From M3007 sp964484205 (lineage in GTDB: Bacteria > Bacteroidota > Bacteroidia > Chitinophagales > Saprospiraceae), in contig CAZAEZ010000006.1 in the NCBI GenBank assembly GCA_964484205.1, forward strand, positions 118,493 through 182,492: a stretch of 64,000 bases of DNA. The letters run 5' to 3'. A model generated the notes under the pieces. The model was not told where the DNA came from. It made no database searches and saw nothing but the letters and a program-made list of their open reading frames with translations. Position 1 is the first letter of the stretch, and each line of letters starts with the position of its first letter. The position numbers were made by a program, and so were the translations under genes. Positions 8,607 to 16,491 of the stretch are shown here, one piece after another.

Positions 8607-9602
8607 TCATTTCAGCGCGGTAAACATTGCCGTCAACTTCAATGCACACCCGGTTTGCAACCGCTTCAACAACTGTGTTTGTTCCTGCAATGCTGCAAAC
8701 GCAGTTTCCAAAGATACCGCTCGCAAGGCAAAAACCTGCCCTGCGCCCAACTGCGCCAACAGCGACAGGTCGGCCTGAATAACCTGCCCGATGCGCGGGT
8801 ACCCGCCGGTGGTTTGGCTGTCGGTCATCAAAATGATGGGCTGGCCATTGGGCAGCAATTGGATGGTGCCTGGGGTAACTGCCGATGAGACAAGTTCCGC
8901 AGCAAGTTGCTGTTGCAGTCTGGCGCCCCTCAGCCGGTAGCCCATGCGGTTGCTTTGTGCGGTGATCTGCCACTCCGTTTTTTCCAGGCTGGACTGGGAT
9001 TCGGCGTCGAGCCAGGCATATTCCGGGCCCGCGCAAAACCGGATGGCATGGTTTGCCGGATAAAAATCCGAAACATTGGCCGACCAGGGTAAGCATCGCA
9101 TTTTTTTACCCGATTCAAGTGGAACACCGGCTATATTTTGCCGCAAGGCAAGCAAATCGCCGGCGCGCAAGGCTCGCCCCTTCCAGCCTCCGGCGCCCGC
9201 AGCCAGGTTGGTGCTGCAACTGCCCAGCCAGGCGCTAACCGCAAAGCCACCGCAAACGGCCAGGTAGCAACGCGCGCCGGACCGTTTTTTTTGAAATTTG
9301 ATCGACACACCCGCCTGCAGAAGTACCGGCGTATGGAGTGGCACGGATACACCGTCAACCTCGGCACTAAAATCGGCGCCGGCAAGTGCGAGTAAAGCCG
9401 GGGTTTCCAATTGAATTTCAGGCGCCGGAAAATGCATTTCCAACACCGCTTCGCCCGCAGCGTTGCCGACAAGCGAATTGGCCACTGTCATGCCCACGCG
9501 GTCCATTGCACCCGAACGGTTGATGCCCAGCCGGCCGTAGCCAAACCGGCCTTCGTCCTGGATCGTATCCAACAGCCCCGCTTTCAGGATATGCAGACTC
9601 AT
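8607..9602 (-). CDS. pxpC: 5-oxoprolinase subunit C (biotin-dependent carboxyltransferase-like, KipA)
   Basis: This 331-residue protein is the larger partner of PxpB. Motifs include AGLLDTIQDEGRFGYGRLGI at the N-terminus, GAMDRVGMTVANSLVGN, RAGDLLAL, SNRMGYRLRG, GTIQLLPNGQPIILMTDSQTTGGYPRIGQV and a final hydrophobic strand region. The start codon overlaps the pxpB stop by four bases (ATGA at 9602-9599), which indicates translational coupling. Confidence 0.95.
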   Translation of the reverse strand: MSLHILKAGLLDTIQDEGRFGYGRLGINRSGAMDRVGMTVANSLVGNAAGEAVLEMHFPAPEIQLETPALLALAGADFSAEVDGVSVPLHTPVLLQAGVSIKFQKKRSGARCYLAVCGGFAVSAWLGSCSTNLAAGAGGWKGRALRAGDLLALRQNIAGVPLESGKKMRCLPWSANVSDFYPANHAIRFCAGPEYAWLDAESQSSLEKTEWQITAQSNRMGYRLRGARLQQQLAAELVSSAVTPGTIQLLPNGQPIILMTDSQTTGGYPRIGQVIQADLSLLAQLGAGQVFALRAVSLETAFAALQEQTQLLKRLQTGCALKLTAMFTALK

Positions 9603-10306
9603 GGGGCAGTGTTGTTTTTTTGAAATGTGGCCAGTGAAATTGGTGTGAACCGCACCTGATCGCCGGGGCGCAGCAGGGCGGGTTCTGCCCCATTCGGGTC
9701 GAATAAGCGCAGCGGCGTGCGACCGATCAGGTTCCAGCCGCCGGGCGCGTCGAGCGGGTAAATACCCGTTTGGCTGCCGGCAATGCCCACGCTTCCGGCA
9801 GGCACTGATTGGCGGGGTGATGCCAGCCGCGGGGCAGCAATGCGGCCGTCTACGGTACCCATGTAAGGAAATCCCGGTAAAAATCCGAGCATGAACACCC
9901 GGTAGGTGCGGCTACTGTGCAGGCGAATGATTTCGGCAGGGTCGAGTTTGGTTTGCCGGGCAATGCGCTCGAGATCGGGCGCCAGGCTGTGGTCATAGCA
10001 AACCGGGATTTCCACCGAACGGCCTTCGGAAAAGTTGACTTCGGTTATCGTTTGAATTTCCTGTTCCACCTGCTTGCGCATGCAGTCGTAGGGCTGCCGG
10101 TGTGGAGATTCGCGCAACAACCGGCGTGCATCAAAAAGTATGCTGAGCGAGCTGTAGGCCGGGATCAGGTCGAGCACAGCGGGTAATTGTAATTGATGCA
10201 AGCGCTCGGTCAGCGCAAGCACCAGGCTGTTGATCTTGCTGTCGATGGTATTGCCCCAATTGATGCAAAGGCCCTGATCGCCGAGTGGATGGATGTGGTA
10301 GGTCAT
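9599..10306 (-). CDS. pxpB: 5-oxoprolinase subunit B (KipI/carboxyltransferase domain C-D)
   Basis: This 235-residue protein has PLGDQGLCINWG near the N-terminus, then YDHSLAPDLERIA, and the conserved cyclophilin-like core FMLGFLPGFPYMGTVD, PRQSVPAGSVGIAG and PGGWNLIGRTPL. It forms a complex with PxpC. The ATG at 10306 lies five bases after the stop of the beta-helix gene. A TTG at 10315 that would overlap that stop is possible but less likely. Confidence 0.95.
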   Translation of the reverse strand: MTYHIHPLGDQGLCINWGNTIDSKINSLVLALTERLHQLQLPAVLDLIPAYSSLSILFDARRLLRESPHRQPYDCMRKQVEQEIQTITEVNFSEGRSVEIPVCYDHSLAPDLERIARQTKLDPAEIIRLHSSRTYRVFMLGFLPGFPYMGTVDGRIAAPRLASPRQSVPAGSVGIAGSQTGIYPLDAPGGWNLIGRTPLRLFDPNGAEPALLRPGDQVRFTPISLATFQKNNTAP

Positions 10307-10311
10307 GTTGT

Positions 10312-12408
10312 TCAATGTTCCGGCCCGATATTTTCCAACCGGAACTCAATTTTTTCCAGTGCATAGCGGAGCCGGTTTTCCGTAACGAGGTGGTTCCAGA
10401 AAAATTCGCCAAAGCCGTTTAAAACCATGTTGCTGTTGATCAAAATATTTTCAGCCACCTTGTTCAGTCGCGGCTCCGGTGCGGTGAAATAACGCTGCAG
10501 TTCCGGGTATTTTTCCCGGTAAACGGCGCTGTTGATATCCACCTGCTCAAACAAGCATTCCTGGATGAGCGGGCTGGTCAGGAATTTATTCCAACGGGCA
10601 TCCAGCCAATAATTATTGCCGATCGCAACTTCGCAATCCTGAAAAACATTGTGATGCACGGTGTTTCCAAATCCGCCGTGTATGGAAACGGCGCCGAATA
10701 GTTCCTTGTCGCCCTGACTGCCTACGCGCTCAAAATAATTGTGCCCGACATCAATGCCACCGGTGCCGTCGTCCAGAAAAATTGCAGCCACCTGCGAATC
10801 CTTGTCGACCGGCAAAATATCCCGGAAATGGTTGTGCCGGATGACGGTTCCGCGGGCCGAGGGGTCGCGTCCGGTATAGATCGCGCCCATGTCGTCCGTG
10901 TCGGTGCAGATCCGTTCGAACAGGTTGTTCTCGATCCGGTGATCATTGCCATCCAGCGCCAGGGCCATATGGTTTTGGTCGCTGAAGCTGCAGTGGCTGA
11001 TGGTGGCGCCGACACCTTCCAACTTTACCGCCGGCGCATACGTGCGATTGATAAGGTCGGTGTGGTCGAAGTGGCAATTTCGGATAACGTTTTCCGAAGA
11101 AACGAGCGTCGGGCGGTCGCCACCGGTGAGTATGATACCACCGGTACCGGTATTTGTTATCCGGCAGTTCAGGATGTTCAGGTGATGAAAGTTTTCGGAA
11201 CGCCAGTCATCGAGCAGGGGTGAGCCTTCCTTGTTGAAGCCTTGCCGGTTGTGTTGCAGGGGTTGCCCGGCGCTGATGGCCACGGTGCCCAGGTTTGAAA
11301 AAGTGCAGTTTGCAATGGTGATGTGGTGGGCATTTTCCAGGTAAATGCCCATGCCCCTGGCGGTGCTGAACCGGATGCCTTCGACGAGCACATGGGCGGT
11401 GTTCAGCAAGCGAAAAAAGGGTTGTTCGGCTATGGAAATTTCGATGGTTGCATTCAAAAAATCTGCCGGCGGGAAAAGGTACAGCTGGCCCGATTGCCGG
11501 TCCAGGTGCCACTCGCCGGGTTGGTCCATTTCTTCCAGCAAGTTGTACACAAAATACCCGCGCAGGGAGCGCCCGGCCATCTCGCGCCAGTAGTTGGTGT
11601 CGGCATAAATGCCCGGGAATACCCCGTAGATATGCGGGTGCTCGGTGGTAATCGTTTTCGCTGCGGTATCGATAGCAGCAATGCCGAGATGGTCGTCGCA
11701 GAAACCGTAGGAAAAACGGCCGTACAGCCAGGCATCGCGAGCTTCGAGCCAGCGTTCGGGGCGGTTGTACTCGTAGCCGAAACAGGCGCCGCGCAGGGTG
11801 TCCGCACTGGTAGTTGAACCCGGGTCGTAAATTTTACCGATCAGTAATTTTCCGGTGTTGGGGTAGCGGGCCAGGGGTTGGCGTTTTTCATGGATAAAAA
11901 GTTCGAGTGGGGCAGGTTCGGGTATGCGGCCGAAGCCGTGTTGCGTTAGTTGGCCAAAATTGGAAATGCCCTGTTTTTTCAAATCAATTTCCACAACCCT
12001 GCCCCGGCTTTCCGGGGGCAAACGCCGGAGTATCGCGGGCTCGGTGGTGGGTTTGAAACCTGTGGGATGGAGTCGGCGGCCACCATAAAAAAGCACGGTA
12101 TCGCCGGGGTAAGCGGCGTAGCGGATTGGGCAGTTGATCCGGCCGCTATCGGCAGCCGTCAGCTCGAAGGGTGCATCGAGCCGGTAAGTTCCTTTTTGGA
12201 AATAAACGATGTAGCAGTTTTCCGGCTTCTTCACCCGGTTTTTCCGGATTGCATCGCGGGCTTGTTGAGGACTTGCAAAGGGGCGGTTTTTGGTGCCGGG
12301 GTTGTTGGCTTTACCGGTGGGGGCAACAAAAAAAACAGTGGTATCGGTTTGTGCCATGGCCGCAGGCGTCAGCAGGCTGGTAAACAAAAGCAAGAGTCCG
12401 ATTTTCAT
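10312..12408 (-). CDS. Secreted right-handed parallel beta-helix protein
   Basis: This 698-residue protein has a signal peptide (KIGLLLLFTSLLTPAAMAQ). It then has VFFVAPTGKANNPGTKNRPF with SPQQARDAIR, the usual opening of beta-helix polysaccharide-active proteins. Residues about 360-640 contain repeated beta-helix rungs of the form N-x-I-xx-N-x-F (ITIANCTFSNLGTVAISAG, HRIENNLFERICTDTDDMGA, GNTVHHNVFQDCEVAIGNNY). Members of this fold cleave or bind polysaccharides. The substrate is unknown. It sits between a DUF481 gene (7-base gap) and pxpB (5-base gap), so it belongs to the same transcript as 5-oxoprolinase. Confidence 0.75.
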   Translation of the reverse strand: MKIGLLLLFTSLLTPAAMAQTDTTVFFVAPTGKANNPGTKNRPFASPQQARDAIRKNRVKKPENCYIVYFQKGTYRLDAPFELTAADSGRINCPIRYAAYPGDTVLFYGGRRLHPTGFKPTTEPAILRRLPPESRGRVVEIDLKKQGISNFGQLTQHGFGRIPEPAPLELFIHEKRQPLARYPNTGKLLIGKIYDPGSTTSADTLRGACFGYEYNRPERWLEARDAWLYGRFSYGFCDDHLGIAAIDTAAKTITTEHPHIYGVFPGIYADTNYWREMAGRSLRGYFVYNLLEEMDQPGEWHLDRQSGQLYLFPPADFLNATIEISIAEQPFFRLLNTAHVLVEGIRFSTARGMGIYLENAHHITIANCTFSNLGTVAISAGQPLQHNRQGFNKEGSPLLDDWRSENFHHLNILNCRITNTGTGGIILTGGDRPTLVSSENVIRNCHFDHTDLINRTYAPAVKLEGVGATISHCSFSDQNHMALALDGNDHRIENNLFERICTDTDDMGAIYTGRDPSARGTVIRHNHFRDILPVDKDSQVAAIFLDDGTGGIDVGHNYFERVGSQGDKELFGAVSIHGGFGNTVHHNVFQDCEVAIGNNYWLDARWNKFLTSPLIQECLFEQVDINSAVYREKYPELQRYFTAPEPRLNKVAENILINSNMVLNGFGEFFWNHLVTENRLRYALEKIEFRLENIGPEH

Positions 12409-12415
12409 AGTCACG

Positions 12416-13189
12416 TTATAGTTGCCAGGTGATGCCGTTCCGCCAGGCGTAGGTATCGGCTACTGCTTCGGGCGGCAGATTGTTGTCGCGGCTGTAGGAA
12501 AAGTCGATGGTGAGCGCCAGTTTTTTAGTGATGGCCACTTGCAGGACCCATTCGGAACTCAGCCGGTAATTCGCTATTCGCCCCCAAACCGGTTGCCAGT
12601 AGGCGGTGCCGATAAGGGTTGCCTGTTTGCCAAAGCGCAGCGTGGTGGAAATGTAATTGCTGGAGCGATTCCAAAACTGTTGACCATTGGGTTCGGTAAA
12701 AATATTGTGTTCCCAAAGCCAGGCGGCGCCCAGGTAGATGCGTTGGCGTCCGTCGGTCGATTTGAGCAGGCGCCAGCGCAGGCCGGTGCCCAGCAAACGG
12801 CGTTGGTCGAGCAACTGGATCGGACTGGTTTGGATTTGGGCGTAGGCTTCCCAGTTCAGGGTTTTAGTCAGTTCGTAATTGTACCGCAGGTGGGCGAATG
12901 CGCGTTTGGCGAAGTCCTGGTTGCCGGCACGCAGCAGGTTGAGGTTGAGCAGAAGCAGCGCGAGGTGCGGGTCTTTTTTATACTGGATTTTGCTTTGTCC
13001 CTGCAATTGCAGGCTCTGTTGTTTTACTTTGGTGAGTGCCGCGCTACCGCGCAAATAGCCGTACCAGCGTGTGGAATCGTTGGTGCTGGTGATGCGTTGC
13101 TCCTCGATGTTGACAATTTGCGCAGGTGCTGAGGCATAGCACAGTAGCATGGCCAGTGGTAAATATATCCATCGGTTGTTCGGTCGCAT
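12416..13189 (-). CDS. DUF481-like outer membrane barrel protein
   Basis: This 257-residue protein has a signal peptide (WIYLPLAMLLCYASAPAQ) followed by alternating amphipathic strands typical of a small outer-membrane barrel: FAHLRYNYELTKTLNWEAYA, GLRWRLLKSTDG, LWEHNIFTEP and a terminal strand ending in WRNGITWQL. The pattern matches DUF481 proteins, which are salt-stress or unknown envelope proteins. The start at 13189 precedes the signal peptide. It is first in the operon leading into the beta-helix and pxp genes. Confidence 0.7.
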   Translation of the reverse strand: MRPNNRWIYLPLAMLLCYASAPAQIVNIEEQRITSTNDSTRWYGYLRGSAALTKVKQQSLQLQGQSKIQYKKDPHLALLLLNLNLLRAGNQDFAKRAFAHLRYNYELTKTLNWEAYAQIQTSPIQLLDQRRLLGTGLRWRLLKSTDGRQRIYLGAAWLWEHNIFTEPNGQQFWNRSSNYISTTLRFGKQATLIGTAYWQPVWGRIANYRLSSEWVLQVAITKKLALTIDFSYSRDNNLPPEAVADTYAWRNGITWQL

Positions 13190-13236
13190 TGGGTAAAGGT
13201 ACAATCCGGCTGGAAATCGCAATTTTTCAAACAGCC

Positions 13237-14289
13237 CTAAGACCGGGCTTCAAACCCGAGCCGCTCTTCCAGTTCGCGGCAAAGTACCGGCAGGCGTCGC
13301 CGTTCAATGAGGTAGCTCGCCAGTGCAGCAATTTCCCTGAAAATATAGTGTTTATCGAGCGCGCCCTTGAGGTAGTCGCGGCCACTGGAACCGCCGGTGC
13401 CGCTGCGATAGCCGATCATGCGGGTGACCATGCTCACGTGCCGGTACCGCCAGGTGGAGAGTTGTTCGTCAATTTCCAGGAGGCTGTTGAGCAGCTGGAA
13501 GGGCGCCTGGAGCAGCGGGAAGCCGCGGTACAGCATGATGAATAATGCAGCCCGGCAGGCGCGGGCGCTGAGCCGGCGGTCCGGGTGGGCGGTATCGTCG
13601 AAAAACAGGGTTTCGAAATACCGGATATTTTGCCGCTCGCCTTCTACCAGACTTTCCGTGTAAATAGCCGAATAGTCGCTCCAGAACCGGTGCTTGCTGG
13701 CTGCTGCCGGGAACATCGGTTGATAACCGGCCCAATACTCCGGCTTGTCAAAAAACGGCATGCGTTCGAGCCAGTCGTTGATCAGATCAAGCAGGGAGGC
13801 CTGGGATTCCGCTGTTTTGATCAGGTCGATATGTTCTGCACGGAGTTGGGAAATGTAGTATTCCTGACCATGCCGCTCGGTGTAGCGCAGGCCCAGTTTG
13901 GCTTCGGTAATTTTGAATTGCCAGCTTTGAAATCCGGAGGCCGGACGCAGGTAGTCGCGAAAATCGAGGAAATCCATGGCGGTCATGGTTTCCAGGATAT
14001 CAATCTGGTGAACGGCAACTTTCAGGATGGTTTCGATGCGGCCCAGGCGGTGTACGACGGTTTGCAATTCCGGCGAATTATCATTGATGGCGGGTTGGCG
14101 CATGATCGCGGCGATTGAGTCGATCTCGAACAGGATTTGTTTGAACCAAAGTTCGTAGGCCTGGTGAATGATGATAAACAACATTTCATCATGGGCCGGG
14201 GCGCCTTCCAATTCGCTTTCCATAACCTGGGCGCCCAGGATCTTGTCGAGTTGGAGGTAGTCGGAATAGTGTACTTCTTTTTTCGGCAT
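13237..14289 (-). CDS. kynA: Tryptophan 2,3-dioxygenase
   Basis: This enzyme oxidises L-tryptophan to N-formylkynurenine with a heme cofactor. The 350-residue protein shows FIIIHQAYELWFKQILFEID (distal histidine region), FLDFRDYLRPASGFQSWQF, and near the C-terminus YRHVSMVTRMIGYRSGTGGS with the proximal heme histidine. No other kynurenine-pathway gene is next to it. It lies 79 bases downstream of the ORF6N cluster on the same strand, so read-through from that operon is possible. Confidence 0.95.
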   Translation of the reverse strand: MPKKEVHYSDYLQLDKILGAQVMESELEGAPAHDEMLFIIIHQAYELWFKQILFEIDSIAAIMRQPAINDNSPELQTVVHRLGRIETILKVAVHQIDILETMTAMDFLDFRDYLRPASGFQSWQFKITEAKLGLRYTERHGQEYYISQLRAEHIDLIKTAESQASLLDLINDWLERMPFFDKPEYWAGYQPMFPAAASKHRFWSDYSAIYTESLVEGERQNIRYFETLFFDDTAHPDRRLSARACRAALFIMLYRGFPLLQAPFQLLNSLLEIDEQLSTWRYRHVSMVTRMIGYRSGTGGSSGRDYLKGALDKHYIFREIAALASYLIERRRLPVLCRELEERLGFEARS

Positions 14290-14368
14290 CGGTGTGGGCG
14301 TTGGCTGTTGGGGGCGAATGTAAGGCTGTTGGCATTTTTTATGCCTGCCCGGCCGGATAATTTCGGGG

Positions 14369-14959
14369 TCAGGGTTCTTTTTTGAATCCGATTCGTTTCC
14401 GGTTGCGCCAGTTCTCATCTGAATTACCGGATTCCTGCAAGGCGGCAATTTCATCTGCGCGGGCCTGATTTTCTGAAGCGAGCCATTTGAGTGCTTCGTG
14501 CACATCGGTAAAATCGCGTTCGAACCGGGCTTCGAGCTCGGCAATTTGCTGCTCCAGTTCCGAATAGGACAACACGAAATTCCGCAGTGCGACAAAAGCG
14601 CGCATGATGGCAATATTGACCGAGACTGCTTTTTCGCTGCGCAATATCCCGGAGAGCATAGCAACCCCTTGCTCGGTGAAGCAGAATGGGCGATAGGTTT
14701 CTCCCCGAAACTTGCGGTTCGAACTGGTCACAATTTGTGACCAGTTCGAACTTGAACTCACAATTTGCAACCTCAAGTGTTGCCACTCATCGTGGGTTAA
14801 CTGAAACATAAAATCATCTGGAAAACGCTCCATGTTTCGTTTTACAGCTTGGTTCAGTGCTTTTGTTGGTACCTCGTACAATTCCGCCAGGTCAAAATCA
14901 AGCATGACCTGACAGCCACGGATGGTGTGGATTTTTTGTTTGATCAGGTGCAGTTCCAT
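14369..14959 (-). CDS. ORF6N-domain protein, copy 1
   Basis: This 196-residue protein belongs to the ORF6N/KilA-N-like group found in phages and Bacteroidota accessory loci. Residues 1-55 (LIKQKIHTIRGCQVMLDFDL, then a helix-turn-helix-like RNMERFPDDF) form the putative DNA-binding part. Residues about 60-90 are variable and Ser/Asn-rich. The FCFTEQGVAMLSGILRSEKA block follows, then a coiled coil (SYSELEQQIAELEARFERDF). Compared with copies 2 and 3 it carries a 10-residue duplication, so QIV occurs twice (65-67 and 75-77). The role is not established: family proteins are described as phage antirepressor-like or DNA-binding. Confidence 0.85.
   Translation of the reverse strand: MELHLIKQKIHTIRGCQVMLDFDLAELYEVPTKALNQAVKRNMERFPDDFMFQLTHDEWQHLRLQIVSSSSNWSQIVTSSNRKFRGETYRPFCFTEQGVAMLSGILRSEKAVSVNIAIMRAFVALRNFVLSYSELEQQIAELEARFERDFTDVHEALKWLASENQARADEIAALQESGNSDENWRNRKRIGFKKEP
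14717..14751. repeat. 35-bp palindrome inside ORF6N copy 1
   Basis: Perfect 17-base arms (plus strand GTTCGAACTGGTCACAA and its complement) surround one T. The centre falls in the Ile76 codon of the SQIV motif. The inner core TCACAATTTGTGA is shared with the palindromes in copies 2 and 3. The outer arms are not. Confidence 0.95.
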
Positions 14960-15001
14960 GGGTTATTTAATTGAATTAAGACTTTTTGATTGGGGTTCTG
15001 T

Positions 15002-15556
15002 TCATTTTTTGAATCCGATTCGCGGGCGGTTTTGCCAGTCTTCGTCCGGGTGGTTGATCTCCTGCAACACTGCAATTTCATCTGCCCGGGTCTGATTTTC
15101 TGAAGCGAGCCATTTGAGTGCTTCGTGCACATCGGTAAAATCGCGTTCGAACCGGGCTTCCAGTTCGGCGATTTGTTGCTCCAGTTCGGTGAAGTTTAAA
15201 GCATACTTGCGTAAAGCAATAAAAGCCCGGATGATGGCAATATTTGTTTCGATTGCTTTTGGACTGTTCAGCACACCGGAAAGCATTGCAACACCGTGCT
15301 CTGTAAACGCGAATGGCGGGTATTTTGAATGTTTGCCTCTACCGGCTTCTAAGGTCACAATTTGTGACCTTAGAAGCCGATGCTCCATTTGCGTCAGCTC
15401 GAACATAAAATCATCCGGGAAACGCTCCATGTTCCGTCGAACGGCCTGTTTTAAGGCCTTGGTAGAAACTTCGTACAATGCGGCCAGGTCAAAATCGAGC
15501 ATGACCTGACAGCCGCGGATGGTGTGGATTTTTTGTTTGATCAGGTGCAGTTCCAT
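15002..15556 (-). CDS. ORF6N-domain protein, copy 2
   Basis: This 184-residue paralogue has the same layout as its neighbours. The N-terminal block is near identical to copy 1 (MELHLIKQKIHTIRGCQVML), the variable middle reads RLLRSQIVTLEAGRGKHSKY, then PFAFTEHGVAMLSGVLNSPK and a C-terminal coiled coil ending in RPRIGFKK. The last 60 or so codons and the flanking spacer are almost identical to copy 3 at the DNA level. It lies 42 bases after copy 3 and 42 bases before copy 1, all on one strand, so a single operon is likely. Confidence 0.85.
   Translation of the reverse strand: MELHLIKQKIHTIRGCQVMLDFDLAALYEVSTKALKQAVRRNMERFPDDFMFELTQMEHRLLRSQIVTLEAGRGKHSKYPPFAFTEHGVAMLSGVLNSPKAIETNIAIIRAFIALRKYALNFTELEQQIAELEARFERDFTDVHEALKWLASENQTRADEIAVLQEINHPDEDWQNRPRIGFKK
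15343..15379. repeat. 37-bp palindrome inside ORF6N copy 2
   Basis: Perfect 18-base arms (plus strand CGGCTTCTAAGGTCACAA and its complement) surround one T in the Ile66 codon. Arm bases outside the shared core GGTCACAATTTGTGACC differ completely from copy 1. Confidence 0.95.
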
Positions 15557-15598
15557 GGGTTATTTAATTGAATTAAGACTTTTTGATTGGGGTCCTGT

Positions 15599-16147
15599 TC
15601 ATTTTTTGAATCCGATTCGCGGGCGGTTTTGCCAGTCTTCGCCCGGGTGGTTGATCTCCTGCAACACTGCAATTTCATCTGCCCGGGCCTGATTTTCTGA
15701 AGCGAGCCATTTGAGTGCTTCGTGGACATCGGTAAAATCGCGTTCGAACCGGGCTTCCAGTTCGGCGATTTGTTGCTCCAGTTTACTTTGGGAAATGACA
15801 TAATTGCGCAAGGCGACAAAAGCGCGCACAATCGCAATGTTGACCTGAATCGCTTTTTCACTGCGCAATACACTGGAAAGCATGGCAACACCCTGTTCGG
15901 TGAAGGCAAAGGGCAATGCACCTCCGAGGTGGCTTTTTGATGGTATCACAATTTGTGATACCAGGCTGTTTACTTCGTTTTCATCCAATTCGAATAAAAA
16001 ATCGTCGGGGAAACGCTTTCTGTTGCGCCGAATGGCTTGTTTTAAAGTTCTTGTTTCCACGTCATACAATGCGGCCAGGTCAAAATCGAGCATGACCTGA
16101 CAGCCGCGTATCGTGTGGATTTTTTGTTTTATGAATTGCAACTCCAT
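15599..16147 (-). CDS. ORF6N-domain protein, copy 3 (first in the cluster)
   Basis: This 182-residue paralogue is the promoter-proximal gene. It has MELQFIKQKIHTIRGCQVML, then RNRKRFPDDFLFELDENEVN, a variable middle (SLVSQIVIPSKSHLGGALP), FAFTEQGVAMLSSVLRSEKA and the shared C-terminal coiled coil. The middle segment differs most from copies 1 and 2, while the C-terminal 55 codons are nearly the same as copy 2. Upstream is an A/T-rich 344-base gap. Confidence 0.85.
   Translation of the reverse strand: MELQFIKQKIHTIRGCQVMLDFDLAALYDVETRTLKQAIRRNRKRFPDDFLFELDENEVNSLVSQIVIPSKSHLGGALPFAFTEQGVAMLSSVLRSEKAIQVNIAIVRAFVALRNYVISQSKLEQQIAELEARFERDFTDVHEALKWLASENQARADEIAVLQEINHPGEDWQNRPRIGFKK
15941..15963. 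repeat. 23-bp palindrome inside ORF6N copy 3
   Basis: Perfect 11-base arms (plus strand TGGTATCACAA and its complement) surround one T in the Ile66 codon. The core ATCACAATTTGTGAT replaces the GTCACAATTTGTGAC of the other copies with both sides changed together. Confidence 0.95.
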
Positions 16148-16491
16148 TTCGAGTGGGTGTTGGTTCAGAACAGAATGTCCTGTGAAATATACCGCCCCTT
16201 TTGCCTGAATTTGTTTTAAAAAATAAAAATTTAAAACATTTTTTTTAATTGAATACCTCCGGTATTTACCATTGAAACGCCGGGATTTTCATGGAGCATT
16301 AAAAACTCCGGGTTAACAATACGAGCCCGGTTTTCGCGGACTGAATCAGAAGGTGCGTGCTGCCGCGGTTTGCAACCCGGGAAAAAATTGGCTATTTTTG
16401 AAATAAACCAGGAACATATCCCCAACATGCCCTTAGCCTTCAGGTAGTTCACCCGGCAATATTGCCCACCCACCGCTCCAACTGTTCAATT
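16148..16491. other. Divergent gap between ORF6N cluster and serine hydrolase
   Basis: This 344-base A/T-rich gap has no protein gene. It holds a strong rightward promoter (16369-16400). On the other strand a TATATTTC element about 40 bases before ORF6N copy 3 could be its -7 box (7 of 8 matches). Confidence 0.5.
16369..16400 (+). promoter_or_regulatory. Promoter for serine hydrolase gene
   Basis: TTTG (16369-16372), a 20-base spacer and TATTTTTG (16393-16400) match the Bacteroidota consensus TTTG-N19-TAnnTTTG with both boxes intact. Transcription should start near 16407, giving a leader of about 85 bases. Confidence 0.7.

Noticed and set aside
14290..14664. In-frame upstream extension of tryptophan 2,3-dioxygenase
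   Set aside because: It is an out-of-frame reading of ORF6N copy 1 with Cys/Ser/Pro-rich shadow sequence. The true enzyme begins with MPKKEVHYSDYLQLDK.
14717..14751. CRP-type operator reading of the ORF6N palindromes
   Set aside because: CRP sites are TGTGA-N6-TCACA. Here the half-sites are in the opposite order (TCACA then TGTGA) with a 3-base core and lie mid-gene.
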